64,000 nt of DNA from the NCBI GenBank assembly GCA_025602915.1, contig JAHLJZ010000008.1:124001-188000 (forward strand), read 5' to 3'. The notes below the pieces were generated by a model. The model did no database searches and had not been told where the DNA came from. It saw only the letters and a program-made list of their open reading frames with translations. The DNA comes from Paraphysoderma sedebokerense (taxonomy: Eukaryota; Blastocladiomycota; Physodermatomycetes; Physodermatales; Physodermataceae). This document shows positions 28,401-39,900 of the stretch, piece by piece (position 1 is the first letter of the stretch; each line of letters begins with the position of its first letter). Position numbers and translations under genes: made by a program.

Positions 28401-29617
28401 CGGAGTGCGTGGTTCATTTGTTGTCTGGTGCTTTTATCTCTTTGGCCTCACAAAATATGGTTAGTTGTACCAATCGTTTAAATCATTCCAAAGTGCGATC
28501 AATCATTAACACTATTTCCGCTAGGATTATCTTGGGAAATACCCCAGAGAATTATGTTTGACAGCTCCACGTCCATTCTGGAGAATGTGTTTCGTTCCGG
28601 ATGGTATGTAGCCTTGTTGATCGTTGTCGGTTGTGGCAGTGACTAAATTCTTTTTTTTTTTTAAGATTTACTCCGTCAAGTCGGATTGTTTATATCATTG
28701 GGTGTTCTATTCGCTGGTATCTCAGTTGGAGTGAATACTTTTGGTAACGAAAGAGTGGTATATTGGCGGTACGTGGAATTTGAATTGAAGTTTGATTGTA
28801 TATCTAGTTTATTGACTTGAATTGTCCTGATTAGTGATTCTGCCGCTGGCATGCCTACGTTTCCTGTAAGTCAAACTCTCTACGTTGCTTTCCTAAAATA
28901 TGATGACGGCAAGACTAATTTTGAAATGCTCTTTTCTAGTATTTCATGGCTAAATGGCTGGCTGATATACCTCGCATAATCATCGCTGGAAGCATGTTCA
29001 CGCTTTCTTTAATTCTCTTTTGGCCGGTATGTTGACAGATTCTGCGCAGCGGTTCATTTAAGTTGTAACTGATAGGTTAACTAACAATGTGAATGACTAC
29101 TACTAGTATCGTGGTCTCATCGTTAATCACTGGATCAACATTACTTTGACGTACTTTACATCATTTTCGATGGGTAAGTTGCCTTGGCCTCTTCCGCTAT
29201 GCTTACATCCATTCTTGAGGCTTTGAGATTGACATTATTTGTTCTACAGGATACTTCTTATCCGTCGTGTTCCGCAAAGAATCCGTAGCTTTGGTGGGAA
29301 CAGGTTTCGCCTTGGCTTGGAGTTTAGTATTCGGCGGTGTACTCCCCGCTCTCAACGACGTTAAACAACAAGGTTCAATCTACGAACCTATTTCGTTTAT
29401 CTGGGATCTTTCGGCTCCTAGATACACTGTTGAATACTTATACATCGAAGAAACTTCCGCTCGTCCATGGGAAGAATTGAAAAATGATTCCCTGAATTTT
29501 GGGTACTTCAGGTCCAACAAAAGTAACGATTTGAGAAATATATTTGCGATCGGTGCTGCATGGGCTATTTTAGCTTATATTTCCATGAAATTGTTGAATC
29601 GCGATAAAATGAAGTAA
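25465..29617 (+). CDS. ABCG-family half-transporter with Cys-rich N-terminal domain
   Basis: Many small exons join in frame. The N-terminus (about 110 residues) is Cys-rich with two CPPGFFCP repeats and later CPQGTTEPYTC and SCPAGTE. A first membrane span (GILVVAAVVFTLIYVAF) and a basic stretch follow. The nucleotide-binding domain has Walker A GPSGAGKTT (split by an intron), Q-loop GFVPQED, signature ISGGQRKR and Walker B LFLDEPTSGLD near 27555-27590. The C-terminal ABC2 membrane domain runs from about 28100 to the stop. Layout resembles yeast Adp1 and plant ABCG24/28. A 25-nt microexon (26404-26428) is needed to keep phase between CPQGTT and LASCPAG. No signal peptide is evident at ATG 25465, although the Cys-rich part is expected to be luminal, so a further 5' exon could exist. 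Substrate unknown. Confidence 0.9.
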
Positions 29618-30018
29618 CAGAATTTACCCTAAATCGCCGAACTCTTAGTATTTGCTATTTGGTTTGATATTTATTGTGGGCATGGGAAGGCAGCTAGTTG
29701 TACGCTATGCACATTACTAGTAGACTATACAGTTGTGGTAATCTCGTACTGTAAATATCATTTTTAAATAAAATTTTATGCTTAAACATTAGTTGGTTTG
29801 ATATTTCGAAAATCGCGTGGGCAAGTAACCTCGATGGGCAAAGACTTGGTAAGCAAGAACATAGATTGAACCTGAAGGCACATGACAAAGTAACAATTGC
29901 GGATTGAATCACACAGGCAATATGTGAGATAAGTGACTTCATGCACACTGGAAACCGTTTATACAGTACACCATTTACTAATCACAACATCAGTCCTATA
30001 AACTGATAATTATCGCAC
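29618..30018. other. convergent 3' flanks, no gene
   Basis: 401 bp between the ABCG stop and the channel stop. An AAATAAAA polyadenylation-like signal lies near 29765 (+). Confidence 0.45.
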
Positions 30019-33000
30019 TCATGCTATCACTTCCGGCAAAGTTCGACTCAGAACGAACACTTTATCTCCTTTTCTAATCTTAACACTTCGTTTGGGAGCT
30101 AAACTAACGTAATTAAAGAACCCACTATCATTTGATAAATTTACATTCATCGAAGATTTTTCTGTCAAATCCTGTAACCTCCATTCAGCTTGTCGATACA
30201 ACCCCAACGGAATAGCGTTGCGGCATCGAACAAGCCATACGAATAGTTGGTGGTAAGTAGAATTTATAAACGACTCTGGAATGTCGATTTGGTATACGTG
30301 AGAGTGTTGAGGAATATCTAGTATATTAGTGTTCATGGTATCGGTGCGCTGGAAATTGAAATAACTGGATACAGTAGGAGCTCGCTGAAATTGGCGCGGA
30401 GGTCTTTGTATTCGCTGATTCGGTGTAGCGGTAGATCGAGTGGGAGAAGGTAATGTAAATTCGCTCGTCGCTGCAATGGGCGCTGGAGCAGTCCAGAGTA
30501 ATAATTTAAGTATAGTGACTAAGTGAGGGTTATAGTAACTTTGACAAATGATGCCGTCGAGCATGGACACTGTAAAGACACTTCCAGACATGAAACTAGG
30601 CGTAGAATATGCTTTCAGTGGAGGAGAATGAATTAGGTAAAGAATACATATGATTTGTCGTTAAAAAGAAATAGTACCAAGAACATCTTCGTAATCGGCA
30701 GCAACGGCCACATCGAACTGAGTCACAAATTTCATGTTGTCAGAATGGACAAATTCGACTACTATAAACAGATCAGGATTCAATTTTCTGATATTATAGG
30801 CAACCTGAATAAGGGAGGTGAGTTGGGTCCTGTCAACATTGAGACCACAGAAATGCAACTTACCATCACCGCGGATGCATCATCGGTCTTCTCAGCAGAA
30901 GACCCTACTCTGGATGTATCAGCGAAGATAACGGCCCGTTCTGCATGCTTCACTCTAGCTCGGACAAGGTCATGACTGACAACCGGATTTCCTTGGATAT
31001 AGTAAACATTCGGAAACTGAGAAAGCTCACGCCATTGGTGATGCGAAGGGCGAACTGGGGACAATATGACGATAGGGGTATGTTGCTTTAAATGTTTAGC
31101 TCGCAGAGGGGAAACGAAGCACCAGAGGTTTCGTGGGAAAATTGGTGAAGTATCACAAATGATGATGTGGTCTCTAAGTTCTTCGAGTTCTGAGAAGTAT
31201 TTATACTGATCATTGGAGTTGCTGGACATGGTACTCTTCTGCGGCCTCGAATGAGAGGAAGGAGGTGGCTGTAGAGGAGTAGCGTAAGATTTAGCGCTTC
31301 GACGATCCAGGTCTTTCTGAGCTTGTGGAGTTGGAGGCCCGCGACGAAAAGTGACTGGTGTTGTCCTGCAACGGAGATGCCTAGGGCTTGAAACACCATT
31401 TGGAACTGAAGAAGACATCAAGGAGTCGTCGGGCGGCACTGTTTCCCGGCTAGGAGGTGTAAAGTCCACAGCAGATACAGTGTAGTTTCTATCATGCGAG
31501 TTCATGTGTGGGATGTCTGCCGGCCCGGAATGGCTTTTATCTCCGACTGATATCACATCTGAAGATGCGCGTTTCGACGGCAAAGGAATAGGTTCGATTA
31601 TTGGAGTTAGATCGATTCGAGCAGAACGCTCAGTATCTGGAGAATCTGTCTTCCGGATTTCAGATAAAGAAGGATACTCGACGACGGATGGCAAGAGTGG
31701 ATCGGTTTCCGAAAACGAAGATCGCCTGTCTGACGGGGCAAAATTTTTAACCAAATCGGCCATGTTCCCATCTTATAGACAAATGAGTTAATTATACCAC
31801 GTCGTTAAAATTTTTGAATCATACTGACCACTAGTGATGATAAAACCTATTTCTTCTCCAGTAAAAACGTAGTTTTCCGGATTCAGAAAAATGCTATATT
31901 CGTCTTCCTTATTGATCATGAAATCATTCAACGCGTCGGTGGGCATAAGCGGTAATCCAGGACTCAATCTTCTGGTCGGAATACCGATACCGAATAAATG
32001 TATTCCCAGGTGGGAAAACAACAACTCAGCTACATCAAGGAAGGATGATCCTACAAAGTATCTGCTGAAATTTGTCGGGTAAATCTCTGTAATCCAAGTC
32101 AGTTGGTATTGTATCGTAGGCGCTCTGACTGAAGGGGGAAATTCTGAGTCACCTTGCTCACAACCCTCTATGAAATCTTGGGTCCATTCTGCTTCGAGGC
32201 AATGATGTCGATGCCTCTCAAAATCGAGACGGGTACCGACTTCTCTTGTGAACGACGTCGTTAAGAAATATACCAATGTCGAGAAACCAGGAGAAAGAGA
32301 AGAATGAGCCAAAACTGCAAGTTTCAACTCATCAATGCAGATGACTTGATCTACTGTTGTTTCCGTTTTTTTAGAATAAACACGTGTCAGCATGAGATGT
32401 AAGGAGGAGAACACAAATAAAAGAATAGATCCAAAGAACTTACCAAACATAAAAAATTGCTCTTTGTTTTCAGGTAAAAGGCATTGAACGTATATTTTAA
32501 TATTCGGATTGTATTTCTTCAAAGCCATACTCTTAAGAATATTTTCCGCATCTACATGATGACTATCACCTGTATAGAAAAGTTAGAATTTTTAACATGC
32601 ACGGGTTATACAATCATGCGGTACCAGTGAACTTTCTCGCAAGTATGAAACATCCTTTCGCCTTTTCCGCCCTCACTTTACGTAGAGATTCAATGGACAG
32701 AGCAGAGCCTTTCACGTATTGTACACGATGCGCATATGCAGATTCTTGCAATAATCTTACAACCCTATCCGAAGGATCATACGGTGATAGAATAATAATT
32801 TTCGTATTAATTGTAGACGGGCCGTGATCGATACAAAAGAACTCTTGAAAGAATTGACGGAGGCCAAAAACTTCCGAAACGTAACCGATGAGGAGAACAT
32901 GCTGTTGACGCGGTTCAGAGTGGTAAGGTTTATCGTAGGGAGACCGCGCTCGGAGGGCAAAAATAACTTCGCTGACAGCATATGGAATAAACCCAAGTCC

Positions 33001-34113
33001 TGAGGGATGTAACTCATGCTTAGTGGCATACTACCGAGGTAAAGGAAACGGCTGAAAAAAACCCACCGAAAAATATCATACTGAGGATGATGACGCGAGG
33101 AAATGTTTCAGGAGGTACAATATCGCTTAGATAACTGATTGTACTACAAAACAGTATTAATTCTGTTTAATAAAAGAAAAAAGTCTAAACGGGTCATTAC
33201 AACTACATACGTCGCCATCAAAGATGTAGCAAAGAATGAATCGAAAAAAGTGAGTGCTCTGACGTTCTCGTATTTAAACTAACAAATAGGAAGTTAATTA
33301 GAATTAGACCTCCGCACTGAAAGACTTAACTGCATACCTCGATGATGTGAATGAATGATGTGCAAGTCAACAGCAGCGTGATTATATTGACCAGCAGCAG
33401 TCCCAATTTCACTGTTGAAATGTTATAACTGGGCCAACCTTTACCCCCGGGACCAATCTTGATCAACCGCCTCATACTAAAACCCCATACAACAAATCTT
33501 AACGGAAAGAAAAAAACAATCACACTTTGCTCGCTCAGATATACTGGATAATTCGTTGACCATGACAGAGGGCTACGGGTGTATAGACTTACAGCACATG
33601 TGGCGAGTGTCAAGAGGATAACAGGGCGAAAGAGGAGGAGTATGTACCATGTCGTACGAGGAGAATAGTAGAAGATTATACGAGGTATGAACTGAATAAG
33701 GAGTATACAAGCAAGAACGAATTCGATCAATTTAAACGCAAATGGAAGCGGATCGCTTTGATATTGGGTGGACAAGATGTAAATGATACATAATGCGGTA
33801 ATTATGACTGTATCGATCAAGTCTAAGAGAGATCGATTTAATTCGTCATCAAGGATAGGGCAAAATAAATCAACTTGAACATACTCCAGAGCGGGCCCAA
33901 ATAGGTGATATCCAACAATATAAATAGTTTCTGGCGCGCGGAGGGCTCTGTATATTCATGAAATGAAGCCGGGGCGACTGCGATGGTTTCACAACGATGC
34001 AATCGAGAGTTTTTTGCTAAACCCTCAATCTCTGGCGTTAGTAAAGCGGAAATTGAACTTGGTGAGACTGAGCGGGTGGATGATTCCGATATTGTATCGT
34101 CGATATCAGTCAT
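30019..34113 (-). CDS. Slo/BK-like potassium channel alpha subunit with two RCK domains
   Basis: About ten exons on the minus strand. After an acidic, Ser-rich head come six membrane segments, including an S4-like PLRFVVWGFSMRRLIKI and S5 LLLVNIITLLLTCTSFIHIIE-type helix. The pore exons are 33278-33211 and the one starting at 33143. RCK1 opens with HVLLIGYVSEVFGLRQFF; RCK2 opens with ELRDHIIICDTSP and has ADTSRVGSSAEKTDDASAVM and LNPDLFIVVEFVHSDNMKF. The C-terminus carries the Slo hallmark GSVFTVSMLDGIICQSYYNP and LGLYR. In the pore the canonical TVGYGD is replaced by TISYLS followed by D (33122-33142). No calcium-bowl run of Asp is seen. Family membership is firm; ion selectivity is not. Confidence 0.88.
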
Positions 34114-34318
34114 TCCGCTGTTGAGTGTAAATACTCTGCAGGTTACATATCTTTCGGATTTTGGGGCTGGCTACAGTAATTTAGAGTTGTGACGTCATCT
34201 AATTGAACGCGCCGGGAGATCGTACAAACTTTGCGAGAGTAACTTCCTTAGGCATAAAATACTAATCATGTGTAGCCCAATTGAGGTTTACTCATTCTAT
34301 AATTTATTCTGCTTTAGT

Positions 34319-35418
34319 TCAGTCTGTGTCAATTGCCGTAACAGGTGCATCTTTAATATTCCTTACAATGTCTCCGCCATCCGAAGTAGTAGGTATAATG
34401 ATAAGATCACTAGGTATCAACTGGTACTGCATTGACAACTCAAGGAACCGCCCGTATAGCGCCGTATCATTCTGAAAAAAGCTCATGTCAGCGATAATTG
34501 AGAAATCGATATGATAAAATTAATACCTCAAATTCATCAAAAATCTGCCTGTGATGGAAGAACGCGTGAGCAAAAATACGATATAATCGTCGAGTCATAT
34601 TTTGAAACTGCGATTTAGATGAATCAGGAACGGATATCCTTTAAACCAAATAGAAACACAGTTCAGCCTGGCTATATATGTCTTGAAATATCAAATCTCG
34701 AACGATGTCGTACCGGCTAGGAAAATACTTGTTGCTATTAAGAATGGCCCCACATCCATCCAGAGTATGTACAGTATAATCAATAGCGGGACACTGGGCC
34801 GGTTTTAGATTAGAGGAAATACACTTGCACAACGAGCAATCATGTGTAACTTACTGCTTGGGGAGTAGGATGTGCGGCACATAAATACTGCCATTCGTTC
34901 GCTTTCATCTCAGGGCAGCTTGTATTTGTACATTCATCTTGCAACGCACTCACCAGATAGTTCAGTTCCAGACATATTTGCCTGGACAGCCGCAGAGAAA
35001 GTAGTTGTTAAAAACAGCGAAATACAGAGGGGTCTCTCTATGCTCTTCACACTCTAAGCCGTTAATGATTTCAAGAGCCTTCCTCGGACTAACCTCAGTT
35101 GTTCATATTGCCACACCAATGGATCTTGGCCGTCTGGTAGCTGCACAATTTTTTCCACGTCGTCTTTGTGTTTCCGTATCAAAGCTTGTAGGTACATCTG
35201 CACACTAAATGTAGAATCCATGTCTTCTATGGAAAAATCTGGATAATATTCATAGAATTCCTGTCCGGATGAATTGAAATAAGACGAACTGATTCAAGAT
35301 TCGTCGAGAGAAACTGTCAACAGAGATAGATCCTTACCTCCAGTCTGATGCCGGGACGATTCCTGAACATTTTCTTCGGTGTAGGGGCTGTTTGTGTGAG
35401 AGTCGATGCAGAGCTCAT
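34319..35418 (-). CDS. MOB4: MOB4/phocein-like MOB kinase activator (STRIPAK subunit)
   Basis: Six exons on the minus strand (first four: 35418-35338, 35260-35094, 34981-34855, 34793-34714). The sequence follows phocein closely: [54 protein letters not shown], then the zinc-binding Cys pair in [30 protein letters not shown] and the His pair in [19 protein letters not shown]4 differs from MOB1 in having CPAIDYTxHTLDG. It is a core STRIPAK phosphatase-kinase scaffold subunit, acting in septation, polarity and hyphal fusion in fungi. The stop is at 34319, only 206 bp before the channel gene's ATG. Confidence 0.93.
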
Positions 35419-35613
35419 ATTGGGGCAACGATATCATGCAATGAAGGGACTTTGTGATGTCTGATGCGCAAAGTATTTTTAATAGTGTGTCAAATTACCA
35501 GAGTTCTGGGTTGAACGAGAAAGTGAAGGGAACTTTAGGGGCAGTTAAATGAATTCGCGCTTATCTGTTCGATAATCGATTCCCTTCTCTTGTCCGATTA
35601 AACGATACCAGTC

Positions 35614-36393
35614 ATGACAACCGAGGACATCCACGAATCTTCCCCTGAACATTCAGCCCATAGTATCGATGAGCCCGCTTCCAAGTCGTCTTCCCCTCTG
35701 CCCTCCTCTTGTCCTTCCCGACAGACGCCACCTTTGGATGCCATCGAGCCTGAAGTCATGCAGTCCAATGATGCCAGTGAAAAGCCCCCTTCTCTCCAAT
35801 CTATCGATGTATTCCAACCAGCTCCAATTTATGATCGTGAAGGATTGCAAAAGAAATTGCAAGAGTTAGATTCGAAGGTCGAAACCGAGATAAACGGTAC
35901 GTGTAGCTATGCCTCTTCGGTTGGCCATTCAACCACCAGCCGAGATTGCAATTCCATCCGATTGCTCACCGTGTCAGTCAAATGTTGAATTTAGACATCT
36001 ACCAAACCATCTGCAGTCTTGCAGAACAAACCTGCTATGTTACTCTGTATTACTCTAGGATGAAGCTTGAGCTGTTTCAAAAAGAAGCAGCAGAGAAATT
36101 GGAGCAACTCTCCGAGGAAGAGGAACGTCAAGGTTGAGAGAATTATTAAAATGTCTTTTTTCTTCTTTCTTCTCGCATTAGCTTTGAAAAATTATTTGAA
36201 AATCTTGCCGCCATCGTGTGTTTTGGCTCCTGCTTTCCCCACATTGCGTGATGTCTGGTACTAATTTTCTTCATCGTTTTCGACTAATGTATTAGAATTG
36301 GCTCGAAGAAGAATTGCTGCATTTGTGGAGACTATCCGAAACGCTTACAAGAGTTATCTCGATCCAATGGGAAATTCCCCGTTGGGCGCATAG
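35614..36393 (+). CDS. Small coiled-coil protein, unknown
   Basis: Best model has three exons (35614-35896, 36025-36132, 36296-36393), about 162 residues. The first 75 residues are Ser/Pro-rich and disordered. Then DREGLQKKLQELDSKVETEI and KLELFQKEAAEKLEQLSEEE form a coiled coil that continues across intron 2 as RQELARRRIAAFVETIRNAY, ending PMGNSPLGA. The ARRRI helix recalls the C-terminal coil of Snapin-type BLOC/BORC subunits, but I do not claim homology. The exon 2 acceptor is uncertain. An extra exon at 36180 is possible but would change the tail. The gene diverges from MOB4 with 195 bp between starts. Confidence 0.5.
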
Positions 36394-36908
36394 CCCAGTC
36401 TCGCCTGATTTGATCAAATCTCACTTCCTCTTTGTTGTGAGCTGTTATGCACAAATGAATATGCTTCTTTGTCTATCCTACATATCATCATCTCTCGGCA
36501 TCACTTATTCTTTCTTTTACTTACGTTAGAAGTAGATCAGTTTAGTATCCTCTTCGGTAATTCCGTGACTGTGTATGATTTGTAAACCTCATGCACCTGT
36601 AAAAAGCTAATCGCATGCAATTATTGGTAACTGCAAAAATAAGCCCAAATATATATAGACGCAGCTCTTCTGCCGGGCCTACCATTTTACTTATGGCGTT
36701 GGATATATACATGGTTCTTTATATCAACCGGACTATTATACAACCTTTGCTATTAGTTTCTACAATACAATAGGTATCCAGACTGCGTCACTCTGAGTTC
36801 TATTAGTACATACTATGCCATCCTATCCTAACTCCCACTATCATTCATCCGCTGCTATGCTTTGAAGACTGTTATCCGCAGTGTCGACATATTCAAAAAA
36901 GTAGAAAA
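36394..36908. other. convergent 3' flanks, no gene
   Basis: 515 AT-rich bp between the coiled-coil gene and the USP48-like stop. No frame with motifs. Confidence 0.45.
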
Positions 36909-39900
36909 TCAATAGCGACTACCCTCACATATTTCACATACTGCAGCACCCACGTTCGCAAACGTACATCTTTTGCAAGTCCATTCATCGACACTACTCA
37001 ACACCGCGTGCTCTGCCTCCACTTTCTGTCGCGCCATTCCTGTCCCCTCAAGTTTTGCACTATCACTAGCATTTCCGTTTTCGTCATGATCTAACAAGCT
37101 ATTGGCAATCGCTTGAGCTAGATCATCGTCGTCATCTAGGTATATGACTTCTCTCTTTCCGTCTTGCAGAACGGATGACCTTTCCGAAGCAGAAATATTG
37201 GTTGATGATGACATAGACGTTACACTGTTGGTACGCATTAGACGAGTCCCTTTGAAGCCTTCCTCGGCTGATTTTGATGGAATTTAAGAGTGAGTATGAT
37301 TATTTGATGCCTTGTTTACCTGATGGGTAAATGATAGGACTTACGTTTTCTTGAAGCATGGTCTTCCTTTGACTCATCCATAATTTGTAAAAGCAATTCA
37401 CTTCCGGGTACAACTCCCAATTCTCCCATTGATTTTGCATTGTCGCTCAATTCAATTCCGTTGTACCATAATTTCTGGTATAACGGCGTTGCAACAAACG
37501 TATTCATCAACTGAGCAGCATTATTTGGCCAAAAACAAGCAAGCAGGAGAGGTATGATAGCAAAATGTCAACGGCTTTGAATAAATAGGGAGTTAAAAAT
37601 GAAAGACTGACCTCGACTTTCAAGTCCCTGACAGTGTCCTTCTTCTCCACGTAAACTGTTAATCGCTTGCCCTTTCGTCTTGTACTCCTCCTGTTACCAC
37701 TTTCCAACCCCATTAGGGATGACGGCGCTGACAGCGATTTTGGATCTTCTCCACTTGCGGAATTACGGCTTTGACGAGGATCATCAGTTATAGCGATTTG
37801 ACGAACTGTGATTTCGGCCTCGACATAGTCCATTTTTCTAGATGAGGTCATAACACGTAAAGTTTGTGAGAAAGGAACGGAGCCAGCAGTCCAAAGGAAG
37901 AATGACCACGCAAAAAGTAGTAAGACGGAATTGTAAACTGGAGATAAATCATTTACGTACCGTTCGAACCCACAATCCTGGCAATACGGCGGACTCATTC
38001 TCCACACTTTTCCTGTTAACTTCCCTTTGTCCATTCGTTCATTACGCTTCCCTTGGTCTGGTTTTAGGTTCTCTCCGTCATCCATCTCGTTATCCTCTGT
38101 TTCCTCAATCTCAGCATCCCCGCCATCGCCAGTGTCTCTGGGTTGTTCTTCATCGCCCAAATCTAACCAACACTTCACCGCGTTTTTACACCCATACAGT
38201 TTCCCCATATAATTCCATTCTTCCCCCTCGAGCAAAGTTACCAATCCGCTCTTCAGATCACTCAAATCGTTTACATCTATCACGCTCAACTCATGTTGGC
38301 ATAATAAAAGTCCATTATCGATTTTTTCTGGACGACCAATAATACCAGGGTCATCGACATAGGATTTCCATTGCAAGAGAAAAGCATTAGATATTAAGTA
38401 AAACGGCCCAGGGGATATTGTACTAATTAAATTAATTCTAAGGCGTTGTTTTGTAGAAGTTGTGGCGTTAGAAGAGGAGGGAAGGGAATTACAATATGAA
38501 TACAGAGACTTCAACTCTGCTCGTTCCATTTCCGCTTGATTTCGTGCAGTCTTTGTACTTTCCAAAAATTCGGTTTCTTCGTTCAAACATTTTCCGCATT
38601 CTGGTGTACTTTCCGGAAATGTCTCAAAATCTGGAAATAGTTCTTTTAGATAATCGTAGAAGACAGGGGGAACGATTCGGCCGGTTTGAGATATTGATAG
38701 CGCTAATGACCCATGCTGACAACAAATGTCTGATACATACTGAGGGTCTGTTGGCGGCACGACAATTGATTGACCGGGAACTGAAGGATCCTTTGTCGGT
38801 AGCTTTTTTCTTCGATACTCATTCCACCAACTCTTTGAAATCCAATATCCCCTTCCATCGAAGTCTTGTTTGATAAACTGAGACAATACTTCCACATTCT
38901 TAGAATGATTTTTGGTTTTCAATTTCCCAATGACAACTTGTTCAACGCAATCCCGACAGAGATCATTTGAGGAGAGAGGTTTCGGAGAAAAATCATAACC
39001 ATATTCTTGGAGAAGACTAGCAGCGTAGCGCGAGATTCGTTTGACTTCGCTGATGTAGTCTGGTTTGAGATGGCTATGAGGGCATATCAGACTCGACATG
39101 TCCAATTTGTTATTTGTAGTTTCGGGGGCTGCTGCTGCCGGCGAGGACAGTTCCTGAACCTGTTCTTCTGTCTGATTTCCAGTATGTGCATCGTCGACTT
39201 CCGCAGTTAGCCTTGGGTTATCCATGTGTGCCGTACGCGTCTGCGGAATCGGAGAACTATCTACATTCATCAAATCAATTACTTCTGATTTGTTTCCGTT
39301 CTGCGCTGTATTAATCGTTTTTTCGTCTTGATCTAGGTCCAGAGAAATTTCACTACTATTGTTTTTTGTGGTAGCTTCGCCTGCATTCTTTGAGGCTGCC
39401 GTTACAGACGTGGTAGCAGATGTAGGCGGATCTTGAAAATCTTCCGAAAGCCAATTTTTAATCCATTTCGTTGGAACGAAGAACGTTTCAGACTAGTTCA
39501 AATATTGCAGGTTAATAGTGTAAGCGGCGGTACCATCAACCATGAAAATGAAGTCAACTTATACATTATTCTGCTCGGAAATCCACCAATTTCTACACAC
39601 GTTCATTCGCTCATCGAGTTTTTTACCGAATTCGGCACGATACTCTGATTTTCTGCAACCGGGGACGTGTAAAGTTAACCCGTCAACGGACTCTAAAGTG
39701 TAAAACTGCGAATCCAATTGTACTTACAAGTTTTCCCACTCTTTCCACTCTTCTTCCCAAGTCTTATCTTCGTCCTCCATTATTTTTATTATCTCCTCCG
39801 ATGGAGCCAATGATGATGATTTGTTTGTATCTTGATCTGGCGGTGAGAGTTCGGAGGCGAGAGTATAGATTAACATGTATGCATTTTTGGATTTATGATA

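Noticed and set aside
35041-35093. ALEIINGL-like match to the MOB4 LELNGL block in the second MOB4 intron
   Set aside because: It needs an intron of only 15 bp. The real block, [17 protein letters not shown], follows in the next exon (from 34981) with a good acceptor and correct phase.
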